Origin: Cloeon dipterum
Lineage: Eukaryota > Arthropoda > Insecta > Ephemeroptera > Baetidae
Direction: 5' to 3'
Assembly: GCF_949628265.1 (NCBI RefSeq)
Contig: NC_088790.1
Span: 20,526,545-20,590,544, forward strand
Length of the DNA: 64,000 nt
Below the pieces are notes generated by a model, which was given only the letters and a program-made list of their open reading frames with translations, made no database searches and was not told the DNA's origin. The position numbers were made by a program, and so were the translations under genes. The stretch's first letter is position 1, and each line of letters starts with the position of its first letter. Shown here one piece after another: positions 27,260-39,445 of this stretch.

Positions 27260-28550
27260 TATTAACGAGAGAATCAGACTGATTTTAGCTCTCTCTGGTT
27301 TTAATTTTAATGTTATTTTTTAATTTTTTAATTACTATTTTTTAATTGTTAATTTTAATATTGTGTAGTTTCAGTTTAAGCTTGAAAAACTCATTAAAAG
27401 CAGTTTCATCTGGACCAGATCAGGACCTCACATTGTCCGTTTTCTATATAATATAAATTAATATATTTATATTTTACTAAAAATTCATAGAAGATAGAGA
27501 AATACAGTTTTAATATCAATGAGCAAAATCTGCGTATGAAAAAAATTTAAGACGATCGACAATTTTTCTTGTGCGTCTGCAATTCCTTTCTAACACCATA
27601 GGCGCACAAATCTCACAATTTACATACTTTCATGCTACACGTGTGAACTTGTTTTGATCCATCATTTCGGTATTTTGAGAACAAAAACCATCTGCAACCC
27701 TATACCACTATAATATTAATGTATTATTTTCCATGAATCAAAATAATATCGTCAAAGAATGTCATCAATTAAAATATGAAACTCACGAAATGGACGTCTA
27801 ATTACAATTTTCTTAGTGTCTGATAAAGTGGTAATTTTTGTTTATTTTGTCCCGTTTGAAATCGGAAACATATGTTATGGTTATATGCCTAGTTATTCAG
27901 CAGTTTTTAGACCATGGAAATTCCTGCTGTGACTTTTTTCTTCGAAAAAAATATAAATTCGCCAGTGAAACAGAAACTTATGTTAATTCTTTAGAAGCTA
28001 TAACCATGAAAAATATAGACAAACTCCCCTAAAATGTGAATTTAACAGCAAACATAAAGGGTATAAAAACAATCGTTCAAATTGGCTCCAAGCCTATCAA
28101 TTTATGGTCGATTTAAGGAAAAGGATTAAATATTCTAAACCCTGGCAAAAGTTGAATTCTGGTGTTAAATTCAAGATCTATCTCATTTTATTATCAAAGG
28201 GATAAATAGTAGGAAAGAAATTAATTACTTGTTTGGATTCTTCTGTTGGAGATTTGAAATAAAAAAGGTAGCTTCACTAAAATTCTTTCCCCGGACTATT
28301 TTTCCTTCAAAGTAACGCGCGAGTGTTAAGTAAAGAGACGCATCTGTTGAGAACAGTTTGAACAGATTTCTCTTAAAAAAACCTCTTAACAAAAACTCTT
28401 TTCCTTTCTTTGCAAGTCAGAGGCAGATTTCTCGGAAATTGGCTTCTTATTGCAGTGATGTAGTGGGGGTGAGCAGCACCTTGTGTAGCCCTCTCGCTGG
28501 TTGATGGCCTTTTTCGCACCCCGCATCTGACACTTTCCTCCCTTATGTGT
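27260..28550. other. AT-rich spacer, nothing recognised
   Basis: Strongly AT-rich intergenic DNA between the SH3-gene island and the JmjC gene. No exon, RNA gene or repeat was recognised on either strand. Confidence 0.6.
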
Positions 28551-28654
28551 GCATCGCCCACACACACACGCCCTCGACTCGCTCGCTTCTCTCTCGTCGG
28601 CTGTCACTTCCAGTTGCAACGCAGTCTCGTTGTTCGCTTTAATCTGCCAACAGC

Positions 28655-31600
28655 ATGCAACAATTGAGTCCCCTCGCCTCCGAGCTCGCCACCCGCCTCC
28701 GCCGCCTCCTCGCCAAGTGCGAAAAGGCCGGCGTGCCGCCTGCCTCCGTCGCCTCCCTCACGGCCGCCCGGAAGTTGAGGGCGGCCGCCTTCAGCAGGAG
28801 CGGCTGCAAGTGGCCACCTCTGAGAGCCACCTGTGTCGCAGGTGCAATTTTCATCTGCTGTGTCGGGTGGTTTACGGGGCTGCTCCTCACCCCTGCGGTG
28901 GTTTCTACTTACCTGTCTTGGTGGGGAGGAAGCATCCAAGATGAGAAGGTAATTTTACTATAAAATCTATATAGGCTGGAAATTGCAAATTTTAAACTAA
29001 CTTAATATAAATTACCCTCATTAGCCCTTGTTTCTGGGTAAAAACTACTTTGATCCATTCCGAACTTGAGTTGTATTTAAATTATTGAAATATCGTCGTA
29101 TTGGTCTGTGTTGTTATGAAACACAATTATTAGTATGCAAACAGCGAATGCCCGTCATTCCCAATTACACGTTGCATTAAACGCGAAAGGGACTGGTGCT
29201 CCCTTAGCTGCCGACAGAAACTTTCGGACCTAATTGAATTAGCTGCATCTTCAAAGCCGGTGCGCATCTGGCATTATGATTAAGGCACAATCGAATGAGA
29301 GAAATTCGATTTTCCGCTCCACCAAGGGCCAACATGGTGCACACATTCAAATTCCCTCCGCCCCCGCCTGGCTTCCGGCGCGACCGCTTCTCCGAACTCT
29401 GGGGAGCGAATTTCCTCTTTATTACGCGAACGCACTCAATGTTGCGTTATATATATGGTAAAATATGGGAGGGAAGGTATTCAGAGGGTGGAAAGAATTT
29501 ACATTCGGAGTTGCTGCTGCTGTGTGTGTGTTTTGCTCTTTCATTTATTTGTTTTCAGTGCTTGCTGGCGAACCCAGATTGGTTGCAAGACTCGACTCGG
29601 CCTCCTGAAGACTGTTCTATCTGCGCTGGAGTCGACACGGTGGACCGCGTTTCGCAAATCTCGCCCCAACTCTTCGAGCAAAAGTAAATTATTACATCCC
29701 CCAGCCAGCATTTGAATTATGAAAAGGCGCGCACTTGGCGAGATTCTCTTTCTCCGCTTTTTCTCCGGAAAAGAGAGTTCCTGCCTCGCCGTCTCATTTG
29801 TTGTCAAAAAGCGAGTATTATTTATTGTTTTCCTTTTCAATTTGTGCTCAAAAAGCGGAAACATGAGAGTGAGCATTTGGGGAAGAGAGCGAGAGAGAGA
29901 GAGAGAGCCAGCAAAGTGAAAAATTGTGCTGCTGCGGGCACGAGATAAAAAATTCTATCAGCGTTGTTGCGCATAAGCGCGTTCACGCTTGAATACTTTC
30001 CGCTGACTCGCGATTACTAACCTATCAAATGGCATGAAAAACGAGACTCTTATTCAATGCGAGCCAGCCGGGGAGAGTAAAGCTTTCGCGGAAAAATGAG
30101 ATTTCAACTCTTACACACGCGGGCAAATGGGGAAAACATTGGTGCACGCAAAAACATGATTTACATGCATAGAAGAAATCCAGGGGTGAGTTTTCCTCCC
30201 TTCTAGGAACGCTTGGAAGATTGCCGCAGCTTCCCGGAACACATGCGAATTTAGATAAAGCTATAAGCGCACTTGCGCTGATTGCAGAGAGGATCGTTTC
30301 AAAGCCGTGGCGAAAGAAATAAATTTTAACTGGCATATTGATGAAAATAAAAAACAGTGAATGATAGTCTACGTCATTTCCTTATGTTTTGAATTATCAC
30401 CTTTAAGTTACGTCCAAGTTTTATTCAAATGATGCGAAAAAATGGAAAAATATTACATTTATAAGTAATAAGTTAGAAATATGATCGCATTACACAATTT
30501 TTGTCAAATTCCAAGATCATGAGATGCTTTTTATAACGCTAATAAATAACCATTTTCTATTTTTCAATTTAAGGGAAAAACTCTATTAACAGGCAAAAAA
30601 TGTACAAAATTTTCCCCATGAATCTAATAATAAAAGTCTAATGTACGGACTACAAATTTGTTGAAGAACTTTATATAGGCTCTTTTTAAATCCAACCCCT
30701 TAAAGCGTTACCAAAAAACTCATTTCCTGCAGAGCGAAAGCGAAGTTATTAAATTTCGTGTTGAAAGGTACGCATACAGTGGCCGACCGGTGGTGATTGA
30801 GGACGCTATGCGCAACTGGACGGCGCCAAGCATCTTCAGTCTCGACTTCTTGCGGTCCTTATACAGAGACAGCCCTCAGCCCAACTGCCAGTTCTTCCCG
30901 TACAAAACGGAGTTTCGTGGGCTGGCCGATTTCTTCAACATGAGCGAGGAGCGAGCGACCGGAAAGCCGTGGTACGTCGGCTGGTAAGCGATGACTTTTT
31001 GCACGACTCTGGCAGTGGCAAATCGATGTTTTTTCCCACTTGTGCAGGAGCAACTGCGATGATAGAGTGTCACGGCAGCTGCGACAGTATTACTCTCGGC
31101 CGTATTTTTTGCCGGAAAACTCGGAAAATAAGCAGATGGATTGGATCTTTATCGGCAGCCCCGGATACGGCGCGCACATGCACGTCAGTATGGTTCATAG
31201 TTGATTGAAGAAGTTTTCACAGTTTTTCCTCTGACGCCAAAGGTTGAAAAATCGTGAATAAGAAAAGTAGAAACTATTCCTGTTGGTTCAATTTACGATT
31301 TATTTAAGTAAAATCCCTTGAAAGAATTAATTCCCTCAACATATTCGCAAAAATAAATCTGTGAGAACTAAAATAAGACGGAACAAAACTTGCAAATCGC
31401 TAAACTGATCATTAAAAATGTATTGTTTAGTAAAAATTTAACTTAAAAATCTCTTAGCCAAATTGTTGCGTTTTTTATTTTACGAAGAAAATAATATTTG
31501 TACGTAGGTTGACAACGTAGGAAGTGTTTCGTGGCAAGCGCAGCTCAAAGGCCGAAAGCTGTGGGTTTTGCAGCCACCCCCTGAGTGTCTATATCGCTGC

Positions 31601-31792
31601 TCCATCATGCAGACAACTCTCGAGCCGGGAGACATAAGTAATTTTCCACTCTCTCTCTTTGGATTGAAAAGCATTCGCTGTGATTGAATTGCGTTTCCAT
31701 TTTCAGTTGTATTGGATACTGATCGGTGGTATCATTCAACGCTGATAGTCTCCGACGATATTTCCATTACCATAGGGGCGGAATTTGATTAA
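28655..31792 (+). CDS. Membrane-anchored JmjC/cupin-type 2-oxoglutarate oxygenase
   Basis: Six exons: 28655-28948, 29559-29683, 30735-30983, 31048-31183, 31508-31637 and 31707-31792 give 339 aa ending in TAA. The N-terminal 57 residues are basic and are followed by one hydrophobic segment (about 58-87), so the protein is probably a type II membrane protein with its enzyme domain on the lumenal or outer side. Residues 99-339 form a cupin/JmjC domain. SGRPVVIEDAM is the usual N-terminal strand. GAHMHVDNVG holds the HxD iron ligands (H268, D270), LKGRKLWVLQPP holds a Lys that commonly contacts 2-oxoglutarate (about K285), and DRWYHST gives the distal His (about H321). With the full triad present an Fe(II)/2OG oxygenase is expected, but the substrate is unknown. 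Insect genomes carry uncharacterised proteins of this type. The exon 2/3 join needs the acceptor GCAGAG before 30735 to stay in frame. A poly(A) signal follows at 31836. Confidence 0.85.
29891..29907. repeat. GA dinucleotide microsatellite
   Basis: A run of about eight GA units in intron 2 of the JmjC gene. Confidence 0.85.
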
Positions 31793-31835
31793 AAAGCACG
31801 CACCGCATATACGTTACCTTAGCTGTTCCACGAGA

Positions 31836-31841
31836 AATAAA
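31836..31841 (+). terminator. Poly(A) signal of the JmjC gene
   Basis: AATAAA 44 bp after the stop codon of the JmjC gene. The next gene is convergent and ends at 32271, with its own minus-strand AATAAA candidates at 32021-32016 and 31989-31984. Confidence 0.7.
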
Positions 31842-32270
31842 ACACGTACGAGAATAGAAGCAGTAAATTGGGTTTTCATTGTTGCATTCTTTCCGTTTCG
31901 TCGTGTTTTTTACAAAATTATATTGAAGTTGCGAGTCATCTACCTAAATACATAGATCAGGATGTGCATAAAATAGAATGCAATTTATTTTTTACACAAT
32001 TCGAGCCAACCGCTTTTTATTATTTTACAATGAGAGATTCAAAATATATTCATATTTTAAATTTTTTCAAGAAAGACTATGCACACTGGTGTAATAACTG
32101 AACAATTCAGCTTGCCTTGGTGAAAAGTGAGATCAATTTTTCCGCGTTTCAACGGATAAAATTTTTTAACTGCATTATTTCAAATTTTTTAATACTTGAT
32201 TTAGAACAATGGAAAACTCTATTGATGGTACTTTTTACGGAGGGGTCAAAGCTAATTTTTCAATCTTTGT

Positions 32271-35200
32271 CTACAACAAACTGTCAGGTACTTCAGTGCG
32301 CTGCTGTCGATTCCAGTGCGCCAAATAAGCCAATGCCAGGCCAATCGTTGCGAACAGCATGAAGACAGTGGCAATAAGGACAACCTCGATAAATAAAATC
32401 TCTGAGTGACTGCCTTCAACTCCTGAAACAAAAATATATCGCCTTAAGACTAATTTAAACAATTAAAACATTAGAAAAATTGACAAGATTTTTATATTTT
32501 TTTTGTCAGCAGGTGAAATTGGTGAAATTTAATTCTTGAAATAATGGAATTATATATCATTTGCGTCTTTTACAATCTAAAAATCTTGATGTTGTTTTTA
32601 AACCTCTGGTCAATTAAACTCTTCACATTTTGGCCCCCTGATTTTGAAAAGAGCAGAGATGAACTCCAAACTTTCTTTAATTACTTTAAGTGTTTTTTAT
32701 TTTATTAGAAATTGCGTCATCCCAAGTGTCACAGATTAAAAGTAAATCATGAATAATTTATATTGAATTTATTTACAATTTACTTACCTCTTGATGGAGA
32801 GTATTCGGCAACAGTAACAAAACCGCCTTGAAATTGGAATCCATGATTATTGGTTGCGACGCACACATAGTATCTGCATTTTGAGCATTTTCTCAAATTT
32901 AATTATTCCATAAATTTTAAATTAGCAAATCATACCCCGAATCTTCAATATCAAGTTTTGCCAGCACCAGTTTCGTGATCCACGTGTTATTGGAAAGGGG
33001 TGCGATGCCACTATGCCTGAGCACCTCGTACATGGAGCCTTCGTACTCGAGCACCCTGCGCGGCCTCTCTCCCTCGGGCAGCGGATCCGGCAGCAGACGC
33101 AGCCACTGGATGTTGGGCGGCAGCGAGCTGACGACGCTGCAGCGGAGGGCAACTGCCGACCCCAGCGGAACGCTCATATTGCCCGGACCCTCGATTTCGG
33201 GCGGCCCGTTCGCAAGTGCTGGTGCCGCACTCGTTGTTGATTTCCAGCTCTCAGCATCTATGAAGCGACATAAATAAATTTTACTCGTTGAGTGGTTCGG
33301 TTAAACGGGTTGTAATTTTTCATGAAATACAAATAGGAAGAAGGAATCACACAAACGGGATTTTTTGAGGCGTACAGGTAATAGAAAGATAAAGAAAGTT
33401 TTATCGCATATGAATATTAAAGGAGTTAAATTCAGATTGCTAACATCCAAGGAAAACATTTCCAGCGATTGGAATGAGATTCGGACTTGATTGCTATACA
33501 GTGTCGAAAAAGAAATCAATGATATTTTGAATAGTTTTGCTTTGATAAAAATATTTGAGTCTAAAATTTACATATTCTCTCAAATAATCATATTTTCTGA
33601 AAGGAACTCGAAATAAAATTTAAAGTTAATGAAAAAAACGTGGGAACTAATTAAATATTGTTGTTTTTTCTCTCTCAGGAACAAAATGAACTGAATTTAA
33701 TGGAAAAAATCACTCAAGCCAACCCTCTACATCGATATGAAACAAAAACTAAAAGTTATATTGGGTCCGGAATAAATTAATTAAACATTTCCTTTTTTGC
33801 AAGAAAAGTTTTAGATTTTTTTAATCAAGTTTACTGCACAAGCCATCATTTTTTGTGTTTGATCATTGCAAAACCTAATTGTTAATTTGTCGTTTTCTCT
33901 TCTACTCAAAAAACTCCTAATTAACATCGGGATAAAGAGATTCACACAATGAAATAATAGTGACAACAGTATCCAAAGTCTGTGGGTTTGTCACGGTATT
34001 ACAAATATCGCTGGGCGATATTCAATCGCTTTTCAACAAAATTTAATGCTTAAAATTTCATGTAATGTTTGCTCATCTGTTGATATACGCATCGAATATT
34101 GCGTGAGGTGAATAAACCAGTAACATTTGGCTGTTCAATCAGGATGGCGACCTGCTGGTTGCATAAATGCTTTCCCTGCAGGCGATCCACTCACACAGTT
34201 GGCCGCGCATATATCAAAAGCGAGTTCAATCACGTTCAAACGAGCATCTCATCTTCCGGCCCCCCGCAGAGCCGAATTAGGCATTGCGTTCGTCACGCAT
34301 GACATGCTGGTTGCCTACTTTGGGTCCCGGCAGGCGCTGCCGGTAGGCAGACGCGAGTTTGACGTGAAGTCGGGGAAAATCCCCTGCCCCGCGAGTGTGC
34401 AGGCAACCGGCACGTCGCGCGGCTGACAGGCGGAATAACATACTCCGCTGGGGACGCTCGAGGGCGATATTTGTGTTTTTCAGCTGGATGAAAGTTTTTC
34501 GATGAGAATATTCTCAAGCTTGTTTACCTAATACTCGTAGATCGTACGTGAGCTTAGGGGATAAGCCCTGAGGCTTCCAGCATTCGTACAGCCCCCCATC
34601 CTCCAGGGAGAGTTCTGTGATTTTCAGAGTGGGTCGACAACCGCCTTTTCTGCATGATAGACGCCTGCCGTTCTGGAAAACAAACATAGAGAGGCCTAAA
34701 TTCTGAATCAAACCTGAGACTTGAGCAACTATAGCTGTCCAAGTCGCTGCATGTTACTGATAAAAAACGAAATTAATATTACATACAAATGAAGCTTATT
34801 AACGCTGCGTGGATTAAACGCACGCGAGCGGCTATAAAGAGTGAAATTTTGAAGATAGAAATTATCTCGCTTGTTTTTGTACTGGCCAGCCACTGTTTCG
34901 ACCCCTCAAGCCTCTTCACACATCAGTAGTTAAATAAATCACGCTTCAGAAAATTTGAATCCCTGGTCGTTGAAAACGGACGACTGCACTCAAAAAGAGA
35001 GAACGAATGATGAAATCCCTCATCTTTGGAGAGTTCGCAATCGCGAAATATCGATCTTCTATTATAGTTCAACAAGTTATTATATTAAAAAGAAAATACT
35101 AATTTGAAATATTTATTGAAGATTTCATGTTACTACATCTGTCCAATTATTACAATTTTTCCAACTTCTGCTTATGCAATGATTATTGAAAAAAATTAAT

Positions 35201-36880
35201 TTTTGCATTTTAAAACTACCAAATTCTTTTTAATTCTTCTTGCAATAAAATTTATTATTATTCTTGCCATTTACGGCTTTTAAAATAGGATCAAATCCAG
35301 AAGAAGTAATTTTAATGATTTTCTCGACGTAGTTTTCCGGCTCCGCCCCACCATAATCGTTCGATTAAAACAGTGAAGTCAGTGAGTTTTTTTTGCAAAT
35401 AAGTATTTTTTCTTTTAATTGAAGTAATATAGCCGCAGTGAAACTATGAAATTTTTAGTAATTTATTGGCCGACCTTTCCAGACAGATTTCAGGTATTTC
35501 TTTGCAAAATTGGTTGATAAAATCACTAGTTTTAGTTTCATATAGTCATTGATTATATTTTAAATCTGTTACAATTTTTAGTAGCCTCTGCTTAATTAAA
35601 AAAGATTGGCAAACCAACTAAATGCTTTCTCTGGATTTAAAACGACTGACAACTGGTAACCAATTAGGTCCCATCAATATTTAAACTTTTTTACCCAGGC
35701 TATGAAAAATATCCAATTTAATAAGGTTTTTATCAGATTTTTTAAAAAAAATATTGGCTTAAAATTACACGTTTGATTGTTGCAATGCCGATTGACGGAT
35801 CAGAAAAATATTATTTTACAGGAATTAATCGAATATCCTATATTAAATTCTCACATTTGAGAATCACAAAAACTTTGGAGCTGTGTGCTTCTAGATGAAT
35901 TTCGATATGACTCAATCTTAAATCTTGCTTTAATTTTAAACTTATCTGTTTAATCGAATGCTAATACGAATGTAAAACGCCAATTCATTTGATTTAATAT
36001 TCATAAATGTCAAAGATTAATCTTAAATCTTTTCAACACCAGATTTAATCACGTAACCGTTCCTTATTGCGACAAATTGTCAATCAATCACTTTTCTACG
36101 CAATTAAACATTCCCAAGAAACAAGATTTGCCATGATAAAAAGTGTCATGTTTGAATAATTGTGGAGAGCAAATATCGAAACACAAATTTTAGAAGCGAT
36201 AACAAGGTGTGAAATGCTCCACACTTTGAAAAGAGACGAGCATTCAATATTGTGTGTAACATCAGAAGCTTATCAATCAAAAAACGCTATATTTTTTTTA
36301 TCACGCATGCGACATCGCGTGTCACTCACACAGCATTCAGCATAGCCTCTCTCTTATCAGCTGACACTTTTGACAGGTATACCTCAATTTTATCTCCCCA
36401 TCTCATATTTTAACGAAAAGCACTGCTTTCTGGACGAAAACGCGCATTTTTTTATCATCGAGACGAGACGTGTTTTGGAGGAAAATAAAAATCAATTACC
36501 TTAGTCCAGTGCACGGGATTGTGCACTTTTGGGGATTTGGGGGATTTGCAGCGCAGCATTGCCGTCGAGCCAACGCGCATCTCCACGGCCACTATTTCAT
36601 CCTCAAACTGCTTCTCGGAAAGCACGTGGGGAAACACTGCGAAAAGGGGGACGATGTTTATTTTTTGGTCTTTTATTCAAAACAAAGAGAGCCTTGGCGT
36701 ATCAGAGCCCTCAAAGGATTTTACGCACGAGACGGTTTATTTTAGTGTGTAACACACTGTTTGATTTATTTTTTAATCGGGCAGACGGCTATTATTATGA
36801 AGAAAATAAATAAATCTTGGCTTACCAAAAGTCAGATTTACGATTAAGACTATTAGTAAGAAGTCGGCGGTCGCCACCAT
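32271..36880 (-). CDS. FGFRL1-like two-Ig single-pass membrane protein
   Basis: Coding exons are 36880-36826, 36636-36500, 34672-34528, 33257-32936, 32873-32788 and 32422-32271, giving 298 aa. The start at 36880 opens a signal peptide (ADFLLIVLIVNLTF). Ig domain 1 has C48, W62 and C95 with the LxxxDGGLYEC motif. Ig domain 2 has C152, W164 and C224 with DSGYYVCVATNNHGFQF. A GPPEIEGP linker precedes domain 2. The transmembrane helix is about 262-283 and only 15 cytoplasmic residues follow, with no kinase. The second Ig domain, with its long loop after IQWLRLLP and the pattern YxCxxxNxxGFxFxxxFxTV, is like the third Ig domain of FGFRL1 (decoy FGF receptor). The usual three-Ig layout is reduced to two. 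NMS and NNT are possible glycosylation sites. An upstream ATG at 36900 in another frame overlaps the start. Expected role: ligand or heparan-sulfate binding without kinase signalling (inference). Alternative: another small Ig-superfamily adhesion protein. Confidence 0.8.
34372..34384. promoter_or_regulatory. kappaB/Dorsal-type motif
   Basis: GGGGAAAATCCCC is a near-ideal Rel/NF-kappaB (Dorsal/Dif/Relish) site. It lies in a GC-richer patch (34.1-34.45 kb) inside intron 3 of the FGFRL1-like gene. Functional meaning is inferred from the motif only. Confidence 0.35.
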
Positions 36881-36900
36881 TGGTGCAACGGTTTCTTCAT

Positions 36901-39280
36901 CTGGAAAAACATTTAATTTATATTTGGAGGGAGCACATAGAATTAGAAATATTAATCGAGTAAAATTAACATTAATAGCCATAAAAATAAATAAATAAAA
37001 TAATCTGGAAAACCTTGCAATTTTTTATTATTGTTACGTTTGATTTTTTAATTATGGTATTTTGTTACCTGGGCAGACGCAGAAAAGGCGGCAAAACCGT
37101 GAAAAGGGCTTGCAGTGTGGGACAAATGAAAACGTGTTGCTCGCTCAACGAAGTCTATCAGCTAACTGAGCTGATGATCCAAAAAGCAAGCAAACGAGGC
37201 TGCGAAAATATTTATCTGGTCGAGGGCTAGATAGATTTACAAGCGCCACCGCATCGCCGCGCTGCCGCGCGCGTATATTTACTTGCTCCTCGCGCTACTT
37301 GCATAAATATATTGGCGCGTGATTTATCTCGGCTGATGACAGATTTAGCCCCCTCGGATTGCCATTGAGACGCACAGCCCCTCGCGCGGCAAACTGTCTA
37401 TTTTTCGAGCCTGCGCCCCGTCTGCTTTCTGTCAGGCTGCGCTAACACAGTGCAGGACTTAGCCCTTTGTGCAACACATCCCCGGTGCAACAAATCTTTC
37501 CAATTTATCCAGCACTTTGTTTGGCTAATCAAAAATTTATGGCCCTACCACTTCCAAAGGCTCCACGGTCTGCACCATGTCTTCAATCCAGCTTTTTTGG
37601 GCTTTGGGGAAACCCTATCGGCAATAACATATAATGCAGTGCGTTTTAAAACCAACTGATATGTTTGAAAAAAAATATATATTTTCCTCTTTTATGGTGT
37701 TGAACTTTTTCATTTAGTAAATTTAATTTTTCGTTTTAGTATAACAAATCAATTTTGTTCATTTCAATGCGTGATTGCTTAGGGGTTTGTGCAAATTGTT
37801 AAAATTAATCAATTACTTTGGATGAGCATCCATAACTCCAGCGGCAAAATAATCGCTTTTCGCACTTTCATGGTTTAACCCCGTGTAAGAATCTTCTAGA
37901 CAAAATTTGTCTAGAAGAATGTTTTTCTCAACATCCTGAACTAACAGATTTTCCGTTTCTGTCGCACTTTTTTTAAAATATATAGTGGTTCAAGAGCGTG
38001 GTAGTCCTGTCATTTTTGTCCTGAAGCCAACAATTTTCGGTGGTTTGAATTATTATAATTTTGTACTATTGCTTACATAACAGCAGAAATTAAGATGATT
38101 TTACAAATAATATGTAATTCAGTGTTCGGCCGTCAGCCACATGGTGCTGAGCGCAAGTCGTTTAATAGGGCATAGCCCGATTCAAAGGGGTATGAGTCCA
38201 ACAATCAGTTTAAGCAAAAGAATTTTCATTTTTATTATTTGGATTATTTGTAAAAACAATTTTAGTTCTGACGTTTGACTAGTGCCCGATCGAAATTCTT
38301 CTGTAAACGATTCCATCAACAAAATTCTTCATAGAATTCATTGGTCTTGACTATTTCAACCTCTATATCTTCACTAAAAATATTACATAAATAAAGCTAT
38401 ATTATGACTCAAGCAAAACAGATTACAATTTTTGCCTCATTTAATTAAATAATAAAATTTACTTATACTTGGCTTCGTCAAGTTTCAGAATTCTTTTCTT
38501 TTCTTTACCCATTATGAATTGCACTTCATTCATTTAAGTTTTGCACCACTTAAAATTTTTAAAAACGACATTCTTTGAAACAGAAAAATCTGAAAAAATT
38601 TACATTTATAGTGATTTGAGACTGGGGGCCTCAAAGAACGCTAATAATTAGTGTTATTATTTTCCTTTGACGTCATGTTTTAATTTTAAAAAAAAGAGAA
38701 TATAAAATTGTAGACTTCCAAATATTGACTTTAAACTAAAAAATAACAAATAACTTAGATGGTAGAATATTAAAATTACGATACGCCATTGATACATATT
38801 TAATGGCCTAATTCCTCATTTTATAGAAATTTTTACTAAACGCACGAGGCCTACAATTCTTCTCCATTATTTAATGACAATAATAGTTGAGAAGAATATC
38901 ATATTCAAACGTGAACGGCGAGAAAATTGACTGAGGGAAGCTTAAAAAATATGTAAAAATTGACAAATTGTGTAGGTTTAAAAGTGTTGCAAGCATATTA
39001 TGCGTTTAATAAAATCATTAATTAATAGTTGAGAAGAAGCAAAAATGGTGAACTGATGATAGATGTAAGTTTCTGTCTCCTCGCAAGCCAGGAAATGAGT
39101 TGCGCACACCACGTTGTCTGGGGTGAGCGTGAGCATGCCTACCCAACTAATAACCCGTACAACGTAATATTATATGTGAAAAATTCCTATCGGTACCTTT
39201 TTTTCGCTGGTTTTGAAAAGTAAATTTTTCTCAATCTATAGGGTGAATTAAAAAATTCAAAGGATTTTAGATTATTATAT
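36901..39280. other. Spacer between FGFRL1-like 5' end and dynactin 3' end
   Basis: The acceptor before 36900 shows that the FGFRL1-like gene has at least one untranslated exon further right. The GC-rich block 37.08-37.45 kb is the likely promoter region, but no border can be fixed. The rest is AT-rich without recognisable exons. A 13-bp-arm inverted repeat lies at 37892-37918. Confidence 0.5.
37892..37918. repeat. Perfect 13-bp inverted repeat
   Basis: Arm TCTTCTAGACAAA is followed by one A and its exact reverse complement. The outer edge AGAATCTTCTAGA fits alternating GAA/TTC units as in heat-shock elements, so it may be a protein-binding dyad rather than an RNA hairpin. Confidence 0.8.
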
Positions 39281-39286
39281 CTATAT

Positions 39287-39292
39287 TTTAAT
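39287..39292 (-). terminator. Possible variant poly(A) signal of dynactin p150
   Basis: ATTAAA on the minus strand, 154 bp after the stop. No AATAAA occurs on this strand in the first 400 bp past the stop. Confidence 0.3.
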
Positions 39293-39445
39293 AATAAGCT
39301 GCGTACAAATATCAATCCATAATTATAGGAATTGAACAAAACCATAATGTTAAAGTCGTGCATAACGTTCAGTTTTCAGTGGGCAATAATTAATGTAAAC
39401 AATAAATTAATAAAGAAATGAAGCCTGGAAACGAATCACATCCGT

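Noticed and set aside
34127..34426. 99-codon plus-strand frame in an FGFRL1-like intron
   Set aside because: No domain or splice signals; the GC-rich patch is better read as a possible intronic enhancer.
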